Assembly: GCA_902782505.1 (NCBI GenBank)
Contig: CACZNO010000179.1
Location: 1-6,886 of the forward strand
Reading direction: 5' to 3'
DNA: 6,886 bases
DNA from: an uncultured Erysipelotrichaceae bacterium
Lineage (GTDB): Bacteria; Bacillota_I; Bacilli_A; Erysipelotrichales; Erysipelotrichaceae
Both the position numbers and the translations under genes were made by a program. Below the pieces are notes generated by a model. The model saw only the letters and a list, made by a program, of their open reading frames with translations, had not been told where the DNA came from and did not search any database. Within the stretch, counting starts at the first letter, position 1. Every line of letters begins with the position of its first letter. Positions 1 to 6,886 of this stretch are shown piece by piece.

Positions 1-1030
<1,030 letters not shown>

Positions 1031-1038
1031 TGTCTTTT

Positions 1039-1044
1039 CCTCTC
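1039..1044 (-). promoter_or_regulatory. Ribosome binding site of rmlA
   Basis: GAGAGG on the minus strand lies eight bases upstream of the ATG at 1030. This supports that start over the in-frame ATG at 1054, which lies upstream of the site. Confidence 0.75.
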
Positions 1045-1066
1045 TGCTTATCACAATGCCCCTTCT

Positions 1067-1075
1067 ATTATAGCA
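1067..1075 (-). promoter_or_regulatory. Extended -10 promoter for rmlA-rmlB
   Basis: The minus strand reads TGCTATAAT: a perfect TATAAT hexamer preceded by the TGn extension. The -35 position 16-18 bases upstream (around ATGGGA) is a poor match, as is usual for extended -10 promoters. Transcription would start near 1060, giving a leader of about 30 bases before the rmlA ATG that contains its ribosome binding site. The position is sensible, just downstream of the terminator that closes the preceding gene. The call rests on motif match and position only. Confidence 0.7.
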
Positions 1076-1147
1076 AACTATTCATAAATTCCCATGCCTG
1101 TGCATTCTTTCCAAGTCTTTATTGTGCGGAAATCTATTGTTTTTCAC

Positions 1148-1204
1148 AAAAAACGCTCTGCTTTCTGCCCGGTTCATGCCTTAGGAAGAATACGCAGAGC
1201 ATTT
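1148..1204 (-). terminator. Intrinsic terminator after the 2,3-dehydratase gene
   Basis: On the minus strand, AAATGCTCTGC (1204-1194) pairs with GCAGAGCGTTT (1161-1151) in an 11-bp stem with one U-G pair. The U run spans 1153-1148, and its first three bases pair in the stem. The intervening 32 bases can extend the stem: TTCT-TCC pairs with GGG-C-AGAA around a smaller loop. It begins four bases after the dehydratase stop codon, where the end of an operon is expected. Confidence 0.8.
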
Positions 1205-1207
1205 ATC

Positions 1208-2596
1208 TTAAAGATCCAGAATCGATAATAGGTTTCTTAATTGAATGTTCATCACGTTGTTGAAGCGAATCATCGTATTCAGTGTGCGATAATCCACCCA
1301 ATAATAGTCCTCCGGCAAATCCGGTAATTCTTCCCCGCGCACTTCCAGGATCACGTTGCGGTTCTGTTCATGATAGAACCGTCCGCCTTCTTCTGAAAGA
1401 ATAACGTCCTTCATGACCCCGTCTTTCCGCTCCAGTTTTTCCAGGAACAGTTTTTCCGCAGAGTCTAACTTCGTGCGCGGATTGCTGGGCTCCAGCTGTA
1501 CCGACGGAGACAATTCCGCGGTATCGAAACACCCGGGCTCATGACGTACTTTCACCAGGAATTTCCGTACTCCGTCCATGACGGAAGTAAATAATCCCAG
1601 TACCATGATTCCGTTGGCCTCCACTAAAGGCTGATCCCAGAACCGTACTTCCCGCCCTTCAATTTCTATGGAACAATACACGACTTTATAATCGTACGGA
1701 TAGCGGCACACAATCTCCGTTTCCGTCATATCCCAGTCTTTCAGGTCTTTTAAGGGCTTCAGGCGGGATTTCCGGTTATCCAGCATTTTGTGATTATTGA
1801 CGCAGTTGAACAGGATGTGTTCCATGGTCAGGTCCGTTCCCTCGAACATGGACCGGCATAACGCCTTGTCGTTGAACAGTTCCCGTACTTCCCGGTATTC
1901 TTCCTCTGATAAATCTTCTCTGCGTAAAGGGATGCCGGATAACACCGTACGGGAATCCATGTTGACAAGATTGTCGTATTTCATCAGTTCCTTGATCTGC
2001 CCTAACGTCATCCAACGGTGACTGGGTTCCACAGGAATCTCTTCGTCCACATAGATCATGATGTTGCGGTTACGCTTCTTGTAAAAACGCGAAGATTGTT
2101 CCGATTGTACCTGGTCCAGAATCAGCGGATATTGTCCGGAACGCTCAAAATACTCCAGGTACAGCGGAGATTTTCCTCCATGCGCTCTGGTGAAATTGCT
2201 TTTGGTTGCCTGAATTGTCGGAGAAACCTGAATTACGTTGATATTACCCGGTTCAATTTTCGCCTGCATCAAAAAATTCCACACACCGTTGATTTTCCTG
2301 CAGATGATGCCGAGATAACCGATTTCATCCTGAATGATGACCGGCTGTTCATTCACCGTTTTTCCGTCTTCGATTTCTTCGTATCCCGACAACTGGAAAA
2401 ATGAATTTTTCCGGTTGCGGACCATACCGTCGGTTTCGTCGTAATACCAAAAGCCGTCATAGGAAAACGGCACTTTGGTGATATTCACTTTTAATGTTTC
2501 GTTCCGCGATTTGATCCATTCCAGAATCTCATCGTTGGATGTAACCGTTCCTTCCCTGCAGGCCCAGGAACGCAAAATCTCATACGTGATATTCAT
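1208..2596 (-). CDS. NDP-hexose 2,3-dehydratase (dTDP-4-keto-6-deoxyglucose 2,3-dehydratase family)
   Basis: This 462-residue cytoplasmic enzyme belongs to the family of TylX3, SpnO and EvaA, which eliminate the C-2 hydroxyl of dTDP-4-keto-6-deoxyglucose to give a 3,4-diketo-2,6-dideoxy sugar. The family's two-fold internal duplication is plain. IEPGNINVIQVSPTIQ (114-129) matches HEPGCFDTAELSPSVQ (352-367). SRFYKKRNRNIMI (169-181) matches GRFYHEQNRNVIL (405-417). The WMTLGQIKELMKYDNLVN segment (195-212) matches WVDYRTLNTMIRFNNVMN (433-450). Length is typical for the family. The ATG follows the ketoreductase stop by two bases, with only a weak GAAGAG upstream, so translation is probably coupled. 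It is the last gene of its unit. The dTDP substrate is inferred from adjacent rmlA and rmlB. The family is certain enough; the exact product is not. Confidence 0.9.
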   Translation of the reverse strand: MNITYEILRSWACREGTVTSNDEILEWIKSRNETLKVNITKVPFSYDGFWYYDETDGMVRNRKNSFFQLSGYEEIEDGKTVNEQPVIIQDEIGYLGIICRKINGVWNFLMQAKIEPGNINVIQVSPTIQATKSNFTRAHGGKSPLYLEYFERSGQYPLILDQVQSEQSSRFYKKRNRNIMIYVDEEIPVEPSHRWMTLGQIKELMKYDNLVNMDSRTVLSGIPLRREDLSEEEYREVRELFNDKALCRSMFEGTDLTMEHILFNCVNNHKMLDNRKSRLKPLKDLKDWDMTETEIVCRYPYDYKVVYCSIEIEGREVRFWDQPLVEANGIMVLGLFTSVMDGVRKFLVKVRHEPGCFDTAELSPSVQLEPSNPRTKLDSAEKLFLEKLERKDGVMKDVILSEEGGRFYHEQNRNVILEVRGEELPDLPEDYYWVDYRTLNTMIRFNNVMNIQLRNLLSILDL

Positions 2597-2598
2597 GA

Positions 2599-3564
2599 CT
2601 ACTCTTCGTTTTTGGCGCGGATCTGATCAATCAGGCTCGCTTGCAGCAGGATTTCCCTGTAGTTCTGTTCACGAGTCTTCGTGTCGCCGCACGCTTCCGC
2701 AAACCGCTCGATGGAATGTTCAAAATGAGAATCCGCCGACAGTTTGATTTCTTCCTTACCTTCCGCGGTTTCAATCGTAATCACCGGTTCCAATGCGGGC
2801 GGAGCCGTAAAGATCCGGTTTGCGGTCAGTTTTCCCTTGCTTCCCCATACTTCCAGAAGGCACTGGTAATGACAATCCATGCCGAATCCGACCTGGAACG
2901 CCACTCCGTCTTCATTGGATAACGAAGCGCTTCCCATCATATCCACTTCAAATCCCGGCAAGGAATATAGACGCGCTGCGTCAACCCTGACCGTTTCACC
3001 GAGAAACTTCGTCGCCAGTTTTACCGTATATCCGCCGGCGTCCAGCAGCGCTCCTCCGCCCAGATTCTTCTTATAGCGGAAATCGTTTTGCGCGCGCATC
3101 GGAAAACCGAACGACGCCCTGTATAATCGCACTTCACCGATTTTTCCTTCCGTGATCAGATTGCGGATATCACGGATTTGGGAATGGTACTGGAACATAT
3201 AGTTCTCATGCAGCGCCAAACCGCCTTTTTTTGCCGTGTCCACAAGGTCTTTTGTATCCGCAAAGCACATCGTCGACGGCTTTTCCACCAGTACATGTTT
3301 CCCGTGCTCCAGCGCATATTTTGCCCATTTGTAGTGCAGCGCAGGCGGTTGAGGAATGTAAAGCGCGTCAATATCTTCCCGCTCGATCAGGTGCTTGAAA
3401 TCCGTTTCCGCTTCCAGATGATAATCCGCGCAAAAGTTTGCCAGTTTCGCCGGCGCGTATTCTTCCGCTACCGCAATTACCCGGATACCTTCCACATTCT
3501 GCACCGCCGGCATAAAACGCCGGTAGGCAATCTCGGAACATCCGATGATTCCCAGTCTCAGCAT
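2599..3564 (-). CDS. Gfo/Idh/MocA-family NAD(P)-dependent oxidoreductase, probable NDP-hexose 3-ketoreductase
   Basis: This 321-residue protein has an N-terminal Rossmann fold (GIIGCSEIA at residues 5-13), the family hallmark VEKP (93-96), and GGGALLDAGGYT (169-180) in the substrate-binding domain. Putative catalytic residues are K95 and Y179. Their 84-residue spacing equals that of K102 and Y186 which I recall for the sugar 3-ketoreductase KijD10. With the adjacent 2,3-dehydratase, the expected role is to reduce the C-3 ketone of the unstable 3,4-diketo-2,6-dideoxy intermediate, as SpnN and TylC1-type enzymes do. The stereochemistry at C-3 and the choice of NADH or NADPH cannot be read from the sequence. 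The ATG at 3564 has AGGAG seven bases upstream, overlapping the stop codon of the aminotransferase gene. Family members also act on other sugars; the assignment depends on its neighbours. Confidence 0.85.
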   Translation of the reverse strand: MLRLGIIGCSEIAYRRFMPAVQNVEGIRVIAVAEEYAPAKLANFCADYHLEAETDFKHLIEREDIDALYIPQPPALHYKWAKYALEHGKHVLVEKPSTMCFADTKDLVDTAKKGGLALHENYMFQYHSQIRDIRNLITEGKIGEVRLYRASFGFPMRAQNDFRYKKNLGGGALLDAGGYTVKLATKFLGETVRVDAARLYSLPGFEVDMMGSASLSNEDGVAFQVGFGMDCHYQCLLEVWGSKGKLTANRIFTAPPALEPVITIETAEGKEEIKLSADSHFEHSIERFAEACGDTKTREQNYREILLQASLIDQIRAKNEE

Positions 3565-3571
3565 CTTCTGT

Positions 3572-3576
3572 CTCCT
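3572..3576 (-). promoter_or_regulatory. Ribosome binding site of the ketoreductase gene
   Basis: AGGAG on the minus strand lies seven bases before the ATG at 3564 and overlaps the TAG stop of the upstream aminotransferase gene. This arrangement favours reinitiation by terminating ribosomes. Confidence 0.75.
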
Positions 3577-4708
3577 AACCTTTTCTTAAAATCTCTTTGA
3601 CTGCGTCTGTCACAGCCAAGGCGTCTTCCCTGGTCATATCCGCGTATAACGGAAGCCGTAATACTTTCGCACCGTATTCTTCCGTTACCGGGCACTCTTC
3701 CGGTTTGTATCCCAGTTTCAGCCCCATCGGCGCAGAGTGCAGCGGCACATAACAGATATACGCATTCATGCCTTTTTTCTGTAATTCCGCCACCAGTCTT
3801 GTACGGATCTCATCGGTCGGAAGAATAATATTGAACATGTGCCCGTTGTGCTGCGCATATTCCGGAACCACAGACAGTTTCAGCAGTCCTTCGTCTTCAA
3901 GGCATTTCAGTTCTTCCGCATATGTATTCCAGACGGTCAGACGTTTTTCCATGATTTCATCAAACCGTTCCAGCTGCGCATATAACAGCGCTGCCAGAAG
4001 ATCCGACGGCAGGAAAGAAGATCCGATATCATGCCATGTGTATTTATCGACATTTCCTTTGAGAACCTGACGGCGATTGGTTCCCTTTTCACGGATGATT
4101 TCTGCCCGGTCCAGATACGAAGGATCGTTTAAGACGATCGCTCCGCCTTCTCCCATCACGTAGTTCTTCGTTTCATGGAAGCTGTAGCATCCAAACGTTC
4201 CCAAGGTGCCGCACACTCTTCCCTTATAGTAGGATCCTACCGCCTGCGCAGCGTCCTCGATTACGATCAAATTGTGCCGTTTTGCGATATCGTTGATCAC
4301 ATCGTAATCACACGGAACGCCGGCGTAGTCCACGGTATAAATCGCTTTCGTTTTATCCGTGATCAAAGCCTCGATCTTGGTTTCATCGATGTTCATATTA
4401 TCTCTTCGAATATCGCAGAAAATCGGTTTTGCTCTTCGCAGCATAAACGCATTCACCGTCGAAGAGAAGGTAAACGAAGGAACGATAACTTCATCTCCCG
4501 GTTCCAAATCAATCAGCAGCGACGCCATTTCCAGCGCGGTCGTGCCGGATGTTGTTAAAAGAACATTTTCCAGTCCCAGCAGTTCATGAAGTTTTTCATA
4601 CACTTTCATCGTGTATTTTCCGTCGCCTGAAAGTTTGCTGTGTTTCATTGCGTCTACAACATATTCAATTTCCTTCTCCGTTATAGATGCTTTGTTAAAA
4701 GGTATCAT
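3575..4708 (-). CDS. DegT/DnrJ/EryC1/StrS sugar aminotransferase, WecE/RffA-like (dTDP-4-keto-deoxyhexose 4-transaminase)
   Basis: This 377-residue PLP enzyme is nearly the same length as E. coli WecE (376). It resembles WecE throughout: MIPFN at the start, KLSGDG (25-30), LTTSGTTALEMA (51-62), PGDEVIVPSFTF (70-81), MNIDET (105-110), EDAAQ (151-155), SFHETKN (176-182, with K181 the PLP-lysine), AEIIREKGTNR (202-212) and VDKYTWHDIGSS (220-231). WecE moves an amino group, normally from glutamate, to C-4 of dTDP-4-keto-6-deoxyglucose, making dTDP-Fuc4N. Here the neighbouring 2,3-dehydratase and ketoreductase suggest the acceptor may be a 2-deoxy version. The ATG at 4708 is chosen because GGAGG lies eight bases upstream and MIPFN is the family N-terminus. 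An upstream in-frame ATG at 4756 would add 16 residues with no family match. No wecD-type acetyltransferase is adjacent. Confidence 0.93.
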   Translation of the reverse strand: MIPFNKASITEKEIEYVVDAMKHSKLSGDGKYTMKVYEKLHELLGLENVLLTTSGTTALEMASLLIDLEPGDEVIVPSFTFSSTVNAFMLRRAKPIFCDIRRDNMNIDETKIEALITDKTKAIYTVDYAGVPCDYDVINDIAKRHNLIVIEDAAQAVGSYYKGRVCGTLGTFGCYSFHETKNYVMGEGGAIVLNDPSYLDRAEIIREKGTNRRQVLKGNVDKYTWHDIGSSFLPSDLLAALLYAQLERFDEIMEKRLTVWNTYAEELKCLEDEGLLKLSVVPEYAQHNGHMFNIILPTDEIRTRLVAELQKKGMNAYICYVPLHSAPMGLKLGYKPEECPVTEEYGAKVLRLPLYADMTREDALAVTDAVKEILRKG

Positions 4709-4716
4709 TTTATTTT

Positions 4717-4721
4717 CCTCC
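4717..4721 (-). promoter_or_regulatory. Ribosome binding site of the aminotransferase gene
   Basis: GGAGG on the minus strand lies eight bases upstream of the ATG at 4708. It fixes the start there rather than at the in-frame ATG at 4756, which lies upstream of the site. Confidence 0.85.
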
Positions 4722-4738
4722 GTTATTTCCTCTATTCT

Positions 4739-4774
4739 ATTGTACACCGTGCACACGCCGTTTTACGGTGCAAT
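4739..4774 (-). other. Imperfect inverted repeat in the gap before the aminotransferase gene
   Basis: CACCGT (4770-4765 on the minus strand) pairs with ACGGTG (4750-4745). ATTG and CAAT extend the stem beyond a two-base TA bulge. It overlaps the stop codon of the membrane protein gene. A smaller hairpin, CCGT-AAA-ACGG (4768-4758), would compete with it. No U-tract follows, so it is not a standard terminator. It could be a processing site, an mRNA stabiliser, or chance. Confidence 0.35.
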
Positions 4775-6532
4775 TCTGTAAATATCCAATCCATCCAGCG
4801 TTTTGACCCGTTCCGCATGAAACGTGTTACTGTAGTGCTCCCGGAAATACGTCTCATATATCCCGATTTCTCCGTCACAAACCAGGAACACGGTATCTCC
4901 GGACAAAAGAGCCTCATCCCAATCTTCAAATCCGCGTTTGTTGATGACCAAATCCATACCCGGATGATGATAAGTAACCCCGCCGAGATAAACCAGATTT
5001 TCTGGCCAGACGTCGTCCGCACTTTGCAGCGGGGAGAACTGATAATACACGGATTGGATCGTTGTGTCAAAATCCATGAAATATGTATTCTCCGGATGTT
5101 TGTTCACTTCCGCGAAAAACTCCCGGTACGGCACGCCGTACGCAACCGTGTTTTTGTATTTCTTCACGTCATACTTCCATGAATAATGATACATTTCTTT
5201 GATATCTTCCTGCATCTGTTCCGCAGTTTTATTCTTCCAGCCGGCTTCCGGAATATACACATATCCATGTGCCAGGCAAAGACAAACCGCCAAAATCATC
5301 GCCGGGATCCTGAGAGGTCCCGGAATAACATCTCCTTCTTCCGTACAGCATTCGCACGCCAGCATCACTGATGAATAAAAGTAACACGCACACTCGACCC
5401 GGTATACTTCTCTGCCTGTATACGCAAAGTACAGGAAATACGCCGCGATTCCTCCGGCTGCCATTATCGGAAGCCACCACTTTTTCGGATGATATATCAT
5501 AAAGAAAATCCCGAAAAAGATACTGCAGAGTGCTCCCGGATAGAACATTGCCCGCCGGCTCCACACGGAACGGAACATTTCGTACGCGGTTCTGGGATGC
5601 GCTGCGCGGTAATCCTCCAGAACTGCAGAAACTTCCCGCATCTTCTCAATCGTGAAATAATCATAATCGGTAAACGCCCATTTGCAAATCAATTCGTAGT
5701 CGTTTTCCGAAATCCCGATCGCTTCAAATTTGTCTGCGCACTTGGAGTACTCCGGTTTCGGATAATCGCTGATTCGCGCGCGCACAACATTCCACTGATA
5801 ATACTCCGCATGCGCCGGGTCGCTGCGGTTTATCGTTCTTCCGGCAAAGAATACTGCCAGCACAATCGCAGTAAGAACCCCGATTCCTGCCAACAACCGC
5901 AAAACCGTCTTTCCTTTATGCGAAGAAGACAGAATTCTCTCAAACAGAAACAGCCCCAGGAAGGGAAGCGCAATATATATTGTTTGGTGCCGGATCAGAT
6001 AACCGGCAATCAAAACAAGCGCTCCGGGAATCATTCCTCTTCTGCACTCGGGCATCAGAATTCCGCACAAAAACAGGCTTCCCCCGGTCATGACCGCAAA
6101 CGCGGCAATTTTCGTAAACTGCGGCAGCAAATACACATCCTGTACGGTAAAAAATGTAATCGCCGCGACAACGCAGAACGCCTTTCCCCGCGGAAGTGTT
6201 TTCGCCGCAATATACGCTACACAAAGATACGAAAAAAACGCGGTGACAAGATGGCAGATAAAATACCAGCTGATCTGCGGCGCAAATTTGTAAAACAATG
6301 TCAGGATCCATCCCAAAATCGGGTTGGAAAATAAGATGCGGTAATCCGGCGTCCCGTTGAACGCTCCGGACAAAAGTGCTTCCATCAGAAAATCGTCCGA
6401 TACCTCGTATTTGATGTTTCCGAAAAGGACCGCCGCCGCCAGCACCAGGACTTCTGCCAGCACGAAAAGGCGGAAAGTTGTTTTCCGGCTGTCATACATA
6501 GGATCTTTCGTATTTACGGATGCACTTGTCAT
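4763..6532 (-). CDS. Polytopic membrane protein, GT-C-like candidate for surface polysaccharide assembly
   Basis: I do not recognise a named family for this 589-residue protein. It has a short basic N-terminus, then roughly ten hydrophobic segments near residues 20-38, 69-82, 88-110, 118-133, 139-160, 168-200 (probably two), 209-231, 332-347, 352-371 and 406-422. A soluble region of about 100 residues (232-331) interrupts them, and a soluble tail follows (430-589). After the first segment comes YEVSDDFLM (42-50). A paired acidic motif in the first outer loop is where GT-C enzymes using lipid-phosphate sugars keep their catalytic acid. The middle region contains RARISDYP (251-258) and GISENDYELI (273-282). 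It might be a glycosyltransferase, a polymerase, or a modifier of the chain that carries the deoxysugar. No clear ribosome binding site precedes the ATG at 6532. An in-frame ATG at 6499 (578 residues) would keep the same topology. Confidence 0.75.
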   Translation of the reverse strand: MTSASVNTKDPMYDSRKTTFRLFVLAEVLVLAAAVLFGNIKYEVSDDFLMEALLSGAFNGTPDYRILFSNPILGWILTLFYKFAPQISWYFICHLVTAFFSYLCVAYIAAKTLPRGKAFCVVAAITFFTVQDVYLLPQFTKIAAFAVMTGGSLFLCGILMPECRRGMIPGALVLIAGYLIRHQTIYIALPFLGLFLFERILSSSHKGKTVLRLLAGIGVLTAIVLAVFFAGRTINRSDPAHAEYYQWNVVRARISDYPKPEYSKCADKFEAIGISENDYELICKWAFTDYDYFTIEKMREVSAVLEDYRAAHPRTAYEMFRSVWSRRAMFYPGALCSIFFGIFFMIYHPKKWWLPIMAAGGIAAYFLYFAYTGREVYRVECACYFYSSVMLACECCTEEGDVIPGPLRIPAMILAVCLCLAHGYVYIPEAGWKNKTAEQMQEDIKEMYHYSWKYDVKKYKNTVAYGVPYREFFAEVNKHPENTYFMDFDTTIQSVYYQFSPLQSADDVWPENLVYLGGVTYHHPGMDLVINKRGFEDWDEALLSGDTVFLVCDGEIGIYETYFREHYSNTFHAERVKTLDGLDIYRIAP

Positions 6533-6539
6533 ATCATGG

Positions 6540-6577
6540 AAAAAACGGGGAAATGATTATTCCAATATTTCCCCGTT
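6540..6577 (-). terminator. Strong intrinsic terminator after the LCP gene
   Basis: On the minus strand AACGGGGAAAT (6577-6567) pairs perfectly with ATTTCCCCGTT (6554-6544): an 11-bp stem, a 12-base loop, and a run of six T (6545-6540). The 5' arm lies within the last codons of the LCP gene (coding for NGE) and the stop codon is in the loop. The U-tract ends only seven bases before the ATG assigned to the membrane protein gene. Confidence 0.88.
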
Positions 6578-6886
6578 GATTACTTTATTCATTAACGAAA
6601 TAGCTTCGTTGATCTGTTCGTCGTACAGGAATACGCAGGATAACATTTCTCCGCCTGCCGCGGCACAGCTTGCCGATCCGGTGCTTCCCTTCAGCGACTT
6701 ACTGACAATATGCCACGGCTGCATGTCGTTTAACTGCATCTTCACAAGTTCAAACATGCTTGCCGTCGGGAAGTTCGTCGCCACCATTCCCGACATCGAG
6801 TTCAATACCGAGTTGAAGTTCGTCAGAATCGCGGAACTCATCAGTTTGTTCATGATTGCGCGCATAACAATGTTTTCGTGTTCCGC
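6557..6886 (-). CDS. LCP (LytR-CpsA-Psr) family protein, C-terminal fragment cut by the window edge
   Basis: The last 109 codons of a gene that begins beyond the right edge. The fragment matches the C-terminal end of the LCP catalytic domain: EHENIVMRAIMNKL fills the place of the conserved RQ..V..A...K helix, followed by ILTNFNSVLNSM, ATNFPTASMFELVKMQL, the NDMQPW segment and the SLKGS strand, ending near the SLMNKVI helix. LCP proteins are membrane-anchored outside the cell and transfer undecaprenyl-pyrophosphate-linked polymers (teichoic acids, capsule, secondary wall polysaccharides) onto peptidoglycan. The catalytic arginines and acidic residues lie outside the window, so activity cannot be judged. 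The gene ends in its own terminator. Its presence suggests that the neighbouring sugar genes serve a wall-attached glycan. Confidence 0.8.
   Translation of the reverse strand, partial: AEHENIVMRAIMNKLMSSAILTNFNSVLNSMSGMVATNFPTASMFELVKMQLNDMQPWHIVSKSLKGSTGSASCAAAGGEMLSCVFLYDEQINEAISLMNKVINGEILE

Noticed and set aside
2018..2404. Plus-strand open frame of 128 codons inside the dehydratase gene
   Set aside because: It is antisense to conserved repeat blocks of the 2,3-dehydratase and has no ribosome binding site or family resemblance.
4739..4744. TACAAT on the minus strand as a -10 box for the aminotransferase gene
   Set aside because: No acceptable -35 at 16-18 bases and no properly spaced TGn; TTGCAC lies 23 bases upstream, too far. 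The inverted repeat overlapping it explains the bases equally well.
4709..4756. N-terminal extension of the aminotransferase from an in-frame ATG at 4756
   Set aside because: The 16 extra residues do not match WecE, they span the GGAGG site, and MIPFN at 4708 is the conserved start.
4640..5182. A 180-codon plus-strand open frame over the aminotransferase start and membrane protein end
   Set aside because: It is antisense to two well-supported coding ends and to the ribosome binding site at 4717-4721, and shows no recognisable motif.
5489..6334. A 281-codon plus-strand open frame
   Set aside because: It lies wholly antisense to the membrane protein gene. Its translation is basic and rich in R, N and Q, with no domain-like pattern, as expected of a shadow frame.

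Overview
The window is a single-direction block. Every gene supported by the sequence lies on the minus strand, so the biological reading order runs from high to low coordinates. The content suggests a Firmicute, probably a gut or anaerobic Clostridia/Lachnospiraceae-type genome. The reasons are an LCP-family (LytR-CpsA-Psr) wall-polymer ligase tail, strong GGAGG-type ribosome binding sites, intrinsic terminators with U-tracts, and moderate GC. The species cannot be fixed from this sequence alone.

Layout in transcription order. (1) The 3' end of an LCP-family gene (6886 to 6557) closes with a strong intrinsic terminator whose stem begins inside its last codons. (2) A 589-residue polytopic membrane protein (6532 to 4763) looks like a GT-C-type glycosyltransferase or another polysaccharide-assembly protein. 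(3) A WecE/RffA-like PLP sugar 4-aminotransferase (4708 to 3575). (4) A Gfo/Idh/MocA sugar-nucleotide ketoreductase (3564 to 2599). (5) An NDP-hexose 2,3-dehydratase with two internal repeats (2596 to 1208). A second intrinsic terminator follows this gene. (6) A new transcription unit starts from an extended -10 promoter and carries rmlA (1030 to 128), with rmlB two bases behind it (125 off the left edge).

The enzymes can be joined into one route. RmlA makes dTDP-glucose and RmlB makes dTDP-4-keto-6-deoxyglucose. The 2,3-dehydratase removes the C-2 hydroxyl to give a 3,4-diketo-2,6-dideoxy intermediate, the ketoreductase resets C-3, and the aminotransferase puts an amine on C-4. The inferred product is a dTDP-4-amino-2,4,6-trideoxyhexose. 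This 2-deoxysugar chemistry is best known from actinomycete antibiotic glycosylation. Here it sits beside an LCP wall ligase and a polytopic membrane protein, which suggests a cell-wall or surface polysaccharide decorated with an unusual amino-deoxysugar. The enzyme families are well supported. The combined pathway and final sugar are inference.
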